Shown here piece after piece: positions 8,444 through 16,086 of a stretch of DNA of 50,050 nucleotides (position 1 is the stretch's first letter; each line of letters starts with the position of its first letter). The translations under genes and the position numbers were made by a program. Under the pieces are notes generated by a model, which did no database searches, was not told where the DNA came from, and worked only from the letters and a program-made list of their open reading frames with translations. Origin of the DNA: an uncultured Dorea sp. (GTDB lineage Bacteria > Bacillota > Clostridia > Lachnospirales > Lachnospiraceae); assembly GCA_910588745.1 (NCBI GenBank), contig CAJURK010000021.1, forward strand, positions 1 to 50,050. The letters run 5' to 3'.

Positions 8444-9949
8444 TTACCTTCCGTATAAATGAGACAGCTTCTTAAGCTTCTTCGCGTGTTTTTTCGTCAG
8501 CGCGTCCTGCCGGAAACGCCAGTTCCAGTTGCCTGCGGCTACCCCCGGGGTATTCATCCGGCCTTCTTTGCCGAGATCCAGCATATCCTGCAGCGGGAAA
8601 ATGGCATAGGCGGCGGTGCTTGCCAGGCAGGCGCGTATCATCTGGAAACTTACACAGTCCTTCTTTCTTATGTTTAGATACCGGCGGAGCTTTTTTTGGC
8701 AGTCTTTCCTGAGAGTCTCATACCAGCCCCTGGTGGTGTCATTGTCGTGCGTTCCGGTATAACATACGCAATTAGGCGACGTAAATTGATGGGGAAGAAA
8801 CGTACTTTCCCCGATATCCTCAAAGGCAAACTGCAGTACTTTCATGCCAGGAAAAGAAAAGCGGTCCCGGAGGGCTTCGACTTCCGGAGTAATCACACCC
8901 AGATCCTCGGCAATAATAGGAAGCGCATCTCCCAGGGTGTTCTGAATTGCGGCAAACAAGCCCTCTCCCGGAGCCTTTACCCATTGGCCTTTCACGGCCG
9001 TTTCTTCTCCGTAGGGAACGGCCCAGTAAGCTTCAAATCCCCGGAAATGGTCGATTCGCAGGATATCCAGAATCTCGAGCTGATTTGCGATCCGAGAGAT
9101 CCACCAAGAATAGCCTTCCCTTTTATGCGCGTCCCATTCATATAAAGGATTGCCCCAGAGCTGTCCGGTGGCAGAAAAATAATCCGGCGGAACTCCCGCT
9201 ACCGCTGTTGGAAATCCTTTGGTATCGAGCTGGAACAGATGCTTGCCGGCCCATACGTCGGCGCTGTCCATAGATACGAAAATTGGAATGTCGCCGATAA
9301 TACGGACGCCATGGGCGTTGGCGTATTCTTTAAGCTGTCCCCACTGCTGGAAGAACAGGAACTGGATGAAACGATAGAAACCGGTTTCTTCTGCCAGCCT
9401 GGTATGTAAAACCTTTTTAAAGGCTTCGTCCGGCATCCGGTATTCGTCTTCCCATTCCAGCCAGCTTACTCCGCCGTGGAGATCTTTTAAGGCCATGAAT
9501 AAAGAGTAATCGTCCAGCCAGTCTGCGTTCTTCCGGCAGAAGTTCCGGTATTTCTCATAAAGAGACGGATGCTTCGTTTCGGAAAAGCGTTTGCAGGCCT
9601 TTCTTAAAAGAGCCGTCTTCCAAGGGATGATGGTTCCGTAATCTACATGCTCCGGATCTGTCTGGGGGCAGGTGAGAAGGTCTTCTTCATTCAGCAAGCG
9701 CAGCCCAAGAAGAAGCTGCGGGCTGATTAAAAGAGGCTGTCCGGCAAAAGCCGAGAAACTTTGGTAGGGAGAATCACCGTAGCCGGTATGGGTAAGGGGA
9801 AGAATCTGCCAGAGATGCTGGCCGGATTCCTCAAGAAAGTTCACAAAATCATAGGCGGCCTGGCCCAGATCGCCGATTCCGTATAGAGAGGGCAGTGAAG
9901 TGGGATGCAGCAGGATGCCGGAGGCACGCGTAAGAGTAGCTGTATTCAT
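8444..9949 (-). CDS. malQ: 4-alpha-glucanotransferase (amylomaltase)
   Basis: A 501-residue GH77 enzyme that transfers alpha-1,4-glucan segments between maltodextrins, releasing glucose, and acts in maltodextrin or glycogen turnover. The N-terminus SGILLHPTSLPS is typical. Likely catalytic residues are Asp300 in RIDHFRG, Glu348 in IIAEDLG, and Asp402 in GTHDNDT. Length matches the short bacterial amylomaltase class and no signal peptide is present. AAGGAG precedes the ATG. It is the first gene of the minus-strand run, so its promoter probably drives malQ-plsC and possibly more. No other starch gene is in the window. Confidence 0.96.
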   Translation of the reverse strand: MNTATLTRASGILLHPTSLPSLYGIGDLGQAAYDFVNFLEESGQHLWQILPLTHTGYGDSPYQSFSAFAGQPLLISPQLLLGLRLLNEEDLLTCPQTDPEHVDYGTIIPWKTALLRKACKRFSETKHPSLYEKYRNFCRKNADWLDDYSLFMALKDLHGGVSWLEWEDEYRMPDEAFKKVLHTRLAEETGFYRFIQFLFFQQWGQLKEYANAHGVRIIGDIPIFVSMDSADVWAGKHLFQLDTKGFPTAVAGVPPDYFSATGQLWGNPLYEWDAHKREGYSWWISRIANQLEILDILRIDHFRGFEAYWAVPYGEETAVKGQWVKAPGEGLFAAIQNTLGDALPIIAEDLGVITPEVEALRDRFSFPGMKVLQFAFEDIGESTFLPHQFTSPNCVCYTGTHDNDTTRGWYETLRKDCQKKLRRYLNIRKKDCVSFQMIRACLASTAAYAIFPLQDMLDLGKEGRMNTPGVAAGNWNWRFRQDALTKKHAKKLKKLSHLYGR

Positions 9950-9986
9950 CGTTATAATCTCCTTTATTTCTTAATTCAGAAAGGCT

Positions 9987-10013
9987 GCTGTTCGCAGGCT
10001 GTCTGCAAACAGC
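9987..10013. other. Hairpin in the malQ / lipoprotein divergent region
   Basis: GCTGTTCGCAGG (9987-9998) pairs with TCTGCAAACAGC (10002-10013) with one mismatch and a 3-base loop. It lies in the 126-bp gap between two divergent genes and would be in the malQ leader if transcription starts beyond it. No T tract follows on either strand, so a terminator is unlikely. It may be an operator dyad or leader structure. Confidence 0.3.
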
Positions 10014-10075
10014 AACTCAAAAATATCTTACCACAAAATGGGTATTTTTCATAGTGGTTCTGCGTAGATATATAG

Positions 10076-10501
10076 ATGAAGGGGGATGAGCGGGGATTGA
10101 GAGGGCGCTTGGGGTTACTATGGATTTTGTGTCTGACTTTGCTGGCGGGGTGTTCGGTGCGGACGCTTCAAACGGAAAAGCTTCGGGATTTATCCTATGA
10201 AGAGGTAGAGGTAGAAGATGTTCCGGAGGAGATGAGGGGGCCGATTGACGAGCGGAAGGGGGAGCCTTTTGTTTTTACATATGCGGATAAGGGGGAATTG
10301 TTTATAGCCAGGGGATACGGGGAACAGAAGACGGGAGGGTATAAGATACAGGTGACGGATTTTTATGAAAGTGAGAACGCAATCGTGCTGAAGACAACGT
10401 TTCTGGGGCCGGAGCCGGGGGAGCATAGGAAGGATGGGCCTGCGTATCCCTATCTTGTGCTTCGGACAGAATATAGCGATAAAGACGTGCTGACAGAATA
10501 G
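10076..10501 (+). CDS. Lipoprotein with a PrcB-like C-terminal domain
   Basis: A 141-residue predicted lipoprotein. A basic N-terminus and hydrophobic core lead to the lipobox LLAGC with Cys26 as the lipidated residue. The rest ends in a PrcB_C-like module: GGYKIQVTDFYESENAIVLKT followed by an acidic loop and PYLVLRTEY. Members of this family are small, poorly characterised exported proteins. It ends 12 bases before the SipL-like gene with AGGAGG between them, so the two look cotranscribed, which hints at a role in spore formation or at the envelope. That role is inference from position only. Confidence 0.65.
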   Translation: MKGDERGLRGRLGLLWILCLTLLAGCSVRTLQTEKLRDLSYEEVEVEDVPEEMRGPIDERKGEPFVFTYADKGELFIARGYGEQKTGGYKIQVTDFYESENAIVLKTTFLGPEPGEHRKDGPAYPYLVLRTEYSDKDVLTE

Positions 10502-10513
10502 GAGGATGTAACG

Positions 10514-12073
10514 ATGGAGCAGTTGAAGAAAGCGATTCGGAAGAATGTGGCGGGAAAGAGAATTACAGATCAGTTCTATGTGGACGGGGATGTGAATGTA
10601 CCGGACGCAAAGAACGACATAGGGCGGATTGTATACAGCCGGGGAATGCTCCGTATCGACGATATGAAGCCGGTAGATAATTATATCCGGGTGACCGGGA
10701 AAATTTTGTATCAGATTCTGTATGTGATCGATGGGGAGGGACAGCGGATGTCCGCCCTGCAGGGAAAATTTCCCTTTGAAGAGATGGCGTATGCGGAAGA
10801 AGAGCCGAAAGGTTCCGTGCTGCTGAAAGAAGGAAGTGTGGAATTGTCGGTTTCTCTGATTCATTCCAGGAAGGTAAGTTTAAAGGCGATGGTAGAGATG
10901 GAACTATCTTCGGAAAATGAAGAGGAGGAGATTCTGACGCTGGATGTGGAAGAAGAGCCTGGACTTTACCGGAGATGGGAGCCAAGCGAAGTCTTAAAGC
11001 TCCATTCTGTAAAAAAGGACACTTATCGGATTAAGGAGGAATTTGTCCTCCCCAATACCAAGGAAACCATTGGAAACGTGCTGATTTCCGAGGTGTCCCA
11101 GAGGAAACTGGATACCCGGCTCGGGACGGATGAGCTGCTGATTAGGGGAGAGATCGTGGTATTTATTCTGTATGAGTCTGTGGACGGCAGAACGGACTGG
11201 GCTGAGCAGGCCATTCCTTATGAGGGAAAGATGGAATGCTATGGAGCGGAGGATACCATGTACCATCATCTGACGGGCGGCCTTACGGATGAAAATATCG
11301 ACGTGCGCATGGATGAAGACGGGGAAATGCGCGTGGTCGGAGTGGAGGTTACGCTGGAAATGCGGGCCGCTATATACAGCGAAGAAAAGCTGAATATCCT
11401 AAAGGATATCTACTCTTTAAAGCAGACGGTAAAACCGGCGTTTGAAGAAGTGGAAGCCGCGGGCCTTGTAATGCAGAATTATTCCAAATATAAACTTTCC
11501 GAACAGCTTTCTATTCCGGAGCTGCGCAGTGAAATCCTGCAGGTCTGCCATACGGACGGAAAATTTAAACTGGAGCATACGGAGATTGTATCGGATGGAA
11601 TTATGGCGGAAGGCGTTTTGCATATCTGCTTCTTGTATATCAAAGCGGACGATGAAGCGCCGTTCGAGGTATGGCAGGGTATGGTGCCGTTTACGCATGT
11701 GATTGAGTGCAATGGGATTACGGCGGATATGGAATATGATATCAGCGTCGTTTTGGAGCAGGTGAACGTAGGGATTCTTGGAAACGGCGAGGCGGAAGTG
11801 AAGGCGTCCGCAGGCTTCCAGGTATTTCTTCGAAGGACACAGCGGATCCAGAATATCAGAGAAATCGAAACGGAGCCGCTGGATTTGGAGCAGCTTTCAA
11901 AGACGCCTGGAATTGTGGGATATATTGTCAAAGAAGGAGATGAACTGTGGGATCTTGCAAAGCGTTATCATACGACCACAGAAGGCATCAAGAGTATCAA
12001 TCAGATGGAAGGAGATAGTCTGAAACCTGGTGAAAAGATGTTGATTTTAGGGGAAAACATGAGTATACTATAA
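10514..12073 (+). CDS. SipL-like spore coat protein: SPOCS (DUF3794) domains plus LysM
   Basis: A 519-residue protein with repeated DUF3794/SPOCS-type beta-rich units over roughly residues 30-440 and a C-terminal LysM domain (about 466-512: YIVKEGDELWDLAKRY, then SINQ and LKPGEKMLIL). This is the architecture of SipL of Clostridioides difficile, which binds SpoIVA and is needed for coat assembly around the forespore. No signal peptide is present, as expected for a protein acting from the mother-cell cytoplasm. AGGAGG precedes the ATG. Expression under a mother-cell sigma factor is expected from the family, but I could not find a convincing promoter. Confidence 0.85.
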   Translation: MEQLKKAIRKNVAGKRITDQFYVDGDVNVPDAKNDIGRIVYSRGMLRIDDMKPVDNYIRVTGKILYQILYVIDGEGQRMSALQGKFPFEEMAYAEEEPKGSVLLKEGSVELSVSLIHSRKVSLKAMVEMELSSENEEEEILTLDVEEEPGLYRRWEPSEVLKLHSVKKDTYRIKEEFVLPNTKETIGNVLISEVSQRKLDTRLGTDELLIRGEIVVFILYESVDGRTDWAEQAIPYEGKMECYGAEDTMYHHLTGGLTDENIDVRMDEDGEMRVVGVEVTLEMRAAIYSEEKLNILKDIYSLKQTVKPAFEEVEAAGLVMQNYSKYKLSEQLSIPELRSEILQVCHTDGKFKLEHTEIVSDGIMAEGVLHICFLYIKADDEAPFEVWQGMVPFTHVIECNGITADMEYDISVVLEQVNVGILGNGEAEVKASAGFQVFLRRTQRIQNIREIETEPLDLEQLSKTPGIVGYIVKEGDELWDLAKRYHTTTEGIKSINQMEGDSLKPGEKMLILGENMSIL

Positions 12074-12105
12074 CTACGCTGTATACAAGATACAAGGAGA
12101 ATACA

Positions 12106-12984
12106 ATGGATAAATTGGAATTAAAGGCACTTGGAAAGGTAAATCTGGGACTGGATATCTTAGGAAAGAAAGAGAACGGATATCACGAGGTACGGATGGT
12201 TATGCAGACCGTATACCTTTACGATCGGGTTATTCTGGAGAGGAGCCATGTACCGGGGATTACGCTTGAGACGAATCTTAAGTTCCTGCCGGTCAATGAG
12301 AATAACATTGCCTATCGGGCGGCAGCTTTGCTGAAAAAAGAATTTGGAATTGACGAGGGAATCAGGATTATTCTTGATAAGCATATTCCGGTGGCCGCCG
12401 GAATGGCAGGAGGGAGCAGCAATGCCGCGGCGGTTCTCTTTGGGATGAACCGGATGTATGGGCTGGGGCTTTCTGAGGAAGAATTAAAGAAACGGGGAGT
12501 GGACTTGGGCGCGGACGTCCCTTACTGCATTATGAGGGGAACTGTGTTGGCAGAGGGAATCGGCGAGAAGCTCACTCCCCTTCCGCCCGTGCCGAAATGT
12601 TATGTACTGATTGCGAAGCCGCCGCTCAGCGCATCTACTGAGATTGTTTATGAGAAATACGATGGCCTAGATCAGGTGGAGCATCCGGATATCGACGGAA
12701 TTATCCGGGGCCTTGCAGAGTCGGATATCCGGCAGGTGGCCGGCCATATGGGAAACGTATTAGAGCAGGTAATGATAACAGAGTATCCGATTATCGGTAA
12801 GATCAAACAGGCTATGCTGGATTTTGGGGCTATGGGAGCTTTGATGAGCGGCAGCGGCCCTACGGTGTTTGGGCTGTTTGATTCCAGAAGCGCCGCTAAG
12901 GCTGCCGCCAGGAAGATTCGGGGCAAGAACCTGACCCGGCAGACATATGTGACGAACGTACACAATGTAAGGAGATCATCATGA
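12106..12984 (+). CDS. ispE: 4-diphosphocytidyl-2-C-methyl-D-erythritol kinase
   Basis: A 292-residue GHMP kinase phosphorylating CDP-methylerythritol in the MEP route to isoprenoid precursors. The N-terminal ALGKVNLGLDI contains the family Lys11/Asn13, the ATP loop PVAAGMAGGSSNAAA is at 95-109, the catalytic Asp is Asp137 in LGADVPYC, and the C-terminal MSGSGPTVFG glycine-rich motif is intact. AAGGAG precedes the ATG. The stop overlaps the start of the next gene by ATGA, so translation of the GntR regulator is probably coupled to it. Confidence 0.96.
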   Translation: MDKLELKALGKVNLGLDILGKKENGYHEVRMVMQTVYLYDRVILERSHVPGITLETNLKFLPVNENNIAYRAAALLKKEFGIDEGIRIILDKHIPVAAGMAGGSSNAAAVLFGMNRMYGLGLSEEELKKRGVDLGADVPYCIMRGTVLAEGIGEKLTPLPPVPKCYVLIAKPPLSASTEIVYEKYDGLDQVEHPDIDGIIRGLAESDIRQVAGHMGNVLEQVMITEYPIIGKIKQAMLDFGAMGALMSGSGPTVFGLFDSRSAAKAAARKIRGKNLTRQTYVTNVHNVRRSS

Positions 12985-13664
12985 AGGAACCGAATTTTGA
13001 AGTGAAAATGAACGAATATCTGCCGCTTCGGGACGTCGTGTTCCATACCCTGCGTCAGGCGATTCTCAAAGGAGAATTAAAGCCGGGGGAACGACTGATG
13101 GAGATTCAGCTTGCAAAGAAGCTGGGAGTGAGCCGTACTCCGATTCGGGAGGCGATTCGGAAGCTGGAGCTGGAAGGCTTGGTTCTGATGATTCCAAGAA
13201 AAGGCGCGGAAGTTGCGGAGATTACAGAGAAGAATTTGAGAGACGTGCTTGAGGTGAGAGAGGCTTTGGAGAAGCTGGCGGTGCAGCTTGCCTGCGATCA
13301 GATTACAAAAGCCGGAGTCAGAAAGCTTCGGGAAGCGGCCGAAGCTTTTGAAGAGGCGCTGACAGGAGGCAATGTGACAGAGATCGCGGAGGCGGACGAA
13401 CATTTCCACGATCTGATCAGTCTGGCAACCGGAAATCAGAAATTGATTCAAATCCTCAATAATCTGCGGGAACAGATGTATCGTTACCGGATAGAATATC
13501 TGAAGGATGAAGCGGTATTCCCGCAGTTGCTGCAAGAGCATGAGAGCCTGATTCGGGCAATTGAGGACCGAAGGAAAGAACAGGCGGTTGAAATCGTATG
13601 CCGTCATATTGTCAATCAGGCGGAAGCAATCAGCGGAACCATTCGCACGAAAAATGGAAGTTAA
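12981..13664 (+). CDS. GntR-family transcriptional regulator, FCD (FadR-type) effector domain
   Basis: A 227-residue regulator. An N-terminal winged helix (about 15-80) contains GERLMEIQLAKKLGVSRTP followed by REAIRKLELEGLV, the classic GntR recognition region. An all-helical FCD domain follows (about 90-215) with the VREALEKLAVQLAC helix and histidines in DEHFHDLI and CRHIVNQA that bind metal or ligand in this family. It overlaps ispE by 4 bases. Typical ligands are small organic acids or sugar acids; its target genes are not evident here, and the genes around it are housekeeping. Function beyond the family cannot be assigned. Confidence 0.9.
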   Translation: MKEPNFEVKMNEYLPLRDVVFHTLRQAILKGELKPGERLMEIQLAKKLGVSRTPIREAIRKLELEGLVLMIPRKGAEVAEITEKNLRDVLEVREALEKLAVQLACDQITKAGVRKLREAAEAFEEALTGGNVTEIAEADEHFHDLISLATGNQKLIQILNNLREQMYRYRIEYLKDEAVFPQLLQEHESLIRAIEDRRKEQAVEIVCRHIVNQAEAISGTIRTKNGS

Positions 13665-13718
13665 AGAATAAGTCGCTAAATTTATGTCCATACTCCTGAT
13701 GAAAGGAGCGTGTACATA

Positions 13719-14435
13719 ATGAGAGAAGAAAATAGATTGGAAACAAAACAAAGGGTTCAGCTAAAAAGGATGGCGGAGCCGGATTTGCATCAAAGAATTC
13801 ACGGGGCAAGCCTGGTTATTTCCCTTATCATCGCGGGTCTGCTTACTGCCTGGACCGTCATGGAGCGGGGACTTTTGGTGGAAGCGAGAGCCGGACAAGC
13901 GTCGGAACAGATTGCGGAGCAGGTGCTTCGGTTCCACGTGCTGGCGGACAGCGACAGCGAGAGAGATCAGCAGGTGAAAATGCAGGTGAAGAGCGCGGTG
14001 ATTTCTTATTTGCAGGAAGAGATGGGAGAAAAGAGGAGCCTAAGCGGGACAAAGGAATTTGTCAGAACCCATCTGGAAGAAATCCGGGAACTTGCGGAGC
14101 AGACGGTAAGGCGTGAAAACAGCGGGGACGCCGTAACGGCAGAGCTTGTGACGGATGAATTTCCTGAGAAAACTTACGGAGACGTGACGTTTCCGGAAGG
14201 AAATTACGAGGCTCTTAGAATCCGCATTGGAAGCGGGGAAGGGCATAACTGGTGGTGCTGCCTGTATCCGAATCTGTGTTTTACGGACGCGGTGTGCGGA
14301 CAGGTCGTGCCGGAGGATAAGGAAGAGTTAGAAGGGGTGCTGGATGAGGACGCATATGAGATGATAACCTGTACCTCAGACTTCAGGATAAAATGGTTCT
14401 TTTTATCAAAAGGCCAGGATGGACAAGGAGATTAG
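13719..14435 (+). CDS. spoIIR: Stage II sporulation protein R
   Basis: A 238-residue secreted signalling protein. In known spore formers SpoIIR is made in the forespore and triggers SpoIIGA to process pro-sigma-E in the mother cell. A membrane segment around residues 30-50 precedes the conserved RFHVLADSDSERDQQVKMQVK region and the GHNWWCCLYPNLCF motif near the C-terminus. I chose ATG 13719 because AAAGGAG (13702-13708) sits at normal spacing; a GTG at 13710 overlaps that site and is unlikely. Forespore sigma-F control is expected from the family, but no clear sigma-F promoter was recognised. Confidence 0.93.
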   Translation: MREENRLETKQRVQLKRMAEPDLHQRIHGASLVISLIIAGLLTAWTVMERGLLVEARAGQASEQIAEQVLRFHVLADSDSERDQQVKMQVKSAVISYLQEEMGEKRSLSGTKEFVRTHLEEIRELAEQTVRRENSGDAVTAELVTDEFPEKTYGDVTFPEGNYEALRIRIGSGEGHNWWCCLYPNLCFTDAVCGQVVPEDKEELEGVLDEDAYEMITCTSDFRIKWFFLSKGQDGQGD

Positions 14436-14438
14436 AAA

Positions 14439-15146
14439 ATGTACGTATTTGAAAGCAGAATCCGCTACAGTGAGATCGATCGAAATGAGAGGATTACGCT
14501 TCCGGGAATTATTAATTATTTTCAGGACTGCAGTATTTTTCATTCGGAGAGCATCGGCTTGGGCGTGAGCCGGCTGAAAGAAGAAGGACGGGCATGGGTT
14601 TTGTCCGGCTGGCAGATTGTGGTGGAACGTTACCCGGGGCTTGGAGAACCGGTCAGGATTTGTACGTGGCCGACCAGCTTCAAAGGAGCCATGGGAGAGC
14701 GGAATTTTCTAATGCTGGATGAACAGGGAAAGCATGCGGCTTACGCGAATTCTTCCTGGGTTTACATGGACAGGAGTAAGGGGCGGCCGGTGAAGCCTAG
14801 CGAAGAGGAAGCCGAAAGGTATGGATTAGAAGAACCGTTGGATATGGAGTATGCGCCCCGGCGGATTGCGCTTCCGGAACAGACGGCGGAGGGAGAGCGC
14901 TTTCCGGTACGCAAATATCATATTGATACCAATGAACATGTCAATAACTGCCAATATGTGCAGATGGCGTTAGAGGCGCTTGGAGAAGAGTTAAATGTCC
15001 GCCAGGCGCGGGTGGAATACAAAAAATCGGCGGTATACGGCGACCGGATTCTGCCAAGGATAGCAAAAGAAAAAGAGCGTACGGTGGTGGAACTTTGCGA
15101 TACAGAGGCGAGGCCGTATGCGATTGTAGAATTCATAGGAGAATAA
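14439..15146 (+). CDS. Acyl-ACP thioesterase
   Basis: A 235-residue protein of the FatA/FatB acyl-ACP thioesterase family with two hot-dog domains. These enzymes release free fatty acids from acyl carrier protein. The N-terminal domain begins with SRIRYSEIDRNERITLPGI, and the central WPTSFKGAMGERNF segment is typical. The second domain has the DTNEHVNNCQYV motif with the catalytic Asn and His. It starts 3 bases after spoIIR with AAGGAG before the ATG, so it is in the same run. Gut Clostridia commonly carry this family; the physiological use of the released acids is not evident from the neighbours. Confidence 0.9.
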   Translation: MYVFESRIRYSEIDRNERITLPGIINYFQDCSIFHSESIGLGVSRLKEEGRAWVLSGWQIVVERYPGLGEPVRICTWPTSFKGAMGERNFLMLDEQGKHAAYANSSWVYMDRSKGRPVKPSEEEAERYGLEEPLDMEYAPRRIALPEQTAEGERFPVRKYHIDTNEHVNNCQYVQMALEALGEELNVRQARVEYKKSAVYGDRILPRIAKEKERTVVELCDTEARPYAIVEFIGE

Positions 15147-15150
15147 GTAA

Positions 15151-15984
15151 ATGACGTTAGAACAGAATCTTGGTAAAAGAGTAAGCTTAATGGCAGTAAA
15201 AATCGTGGAGTTCGGGGTTTATCTGGGAACCGCTGAGGACAAGGTACTGCTTCCGAAAAAACAGGCGCCGGAGAGGATTGAAATAGGCGACCCGGTGGAG
15301 GTTTTTTTATATAAGGATTCCAAAGACCGGATCATTGCAACTACGAAAGAGCCTTATTTGACGGCGGGACAGATAAAGACGCTGAAGGTGTTAGATACCT
15401 GCAGGATTGGGGCGTTTCTTGACTGGGGGCTGGAAAAAGACCTGCTTCTTCCTTTCCGTGAGCAGACTGCAAAAGTGAATCCTGGGGATGAATGCCTGGT
15501 GGGACTCTACGTAGATAAGAGCGGCAGGCTCTGCGCAACTATGAAGGTCTATGAAAAGCTGCGTAAGGATTCCCCGTATCAGAAAGATGACAAAGTGCAG
15601 GGGATCATTTATGAAATGAGCGATAATTTCGGCTGGTTTGTGGCTGTGGACGATATCTATTGCGGGTTGATTCCCAAGCGGGAGATCTATGGCAGCCATA
15701 AGGTAGGCGACCGGATCGAGGCCAGAGTGACCGGAGTGAAGCCGGATGGGAAGCTGGATCTCAGCATACGGGAGAAGGCGTTTATCCAGATGGATGTGGA
15801 TGCAGAACGGCTGCTTGCGGATATCAAGAAACGGGGCGGAGCGTACCCGTTTACGGATAAAGCGGACGCGGAGCTGATTAAAAGAGAGACCGGCTTAAGT
15901 AAGAATGCGTTTAAGCGGGCTGTGGGGCGGCTCTTGAAAACCGGTAAGCTTGAGATTACAGATACGCAGATACGGGTGAAATAG
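15151..15984 (+). CDS. S1-domain RNA-binding protein, CvfB/YitL family
   Basis: A 277-residue cytoplasmic protein with the CvfB/YitL architecture: tandem S1-like OB folds and a C-terminal winged helix. The N-terminal unit (about 1-60) ends in VFLYKDSKDRIIATT, a second unit (65-130) has RIGAFLDWGLEKDLLLPF, and a third (140-210) ends in the S1-like LDLSIREKAF. The last 60 residues (LIKRETGLSKNAFKRAVGRL) form the helix-turn-helix. Staphylococcal CvfB affects virulence gene expression and binds RNA; the role here is unknown. GGAG lies about 10 bases before the ATG. Confidence 0.88.
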   Translation: MTLEQNLGKRVSLMAVKIVEFGVYLGTAEDKVLLPKKQAPERIEIGDPVEVFLYKDSKDRIIATTKEPYLTAGQIKTLKVLDTCRIGAFLDWGLEKDLLLPFREQTAKVNPGDECLVGLYVDKSGRLCATMKVYEKLRKDSPYQKDDKVQGIIYEMSDNFGWFVAVDDIYCGLIPKREIYGSHKVGDRIEARVTGVKPDGKLDLSIREKAFIQMDVDAERLLADIKKRGGAYPFTDKADAELIKRETGLSKNAFKRAVGRLLKTGKLEITDTQIRVK

Positions 15985-16086
15985 CGGCGCTGCGCCAGTA
16001 TTGGCTGTGAAAGGCAGTATAGAAGGGCTGCGGCGGTTTATGGGAAGAAACAGACAATCAATTACATAAGAAAGCAGGGTGCGGCA

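Noticed and set aside
13665..13718. Sigma-F promoter for spoIIR
   Set aside because: Expected from the family, but no sequence with acceptable -35 and -10 at the right spacing was found by eye.
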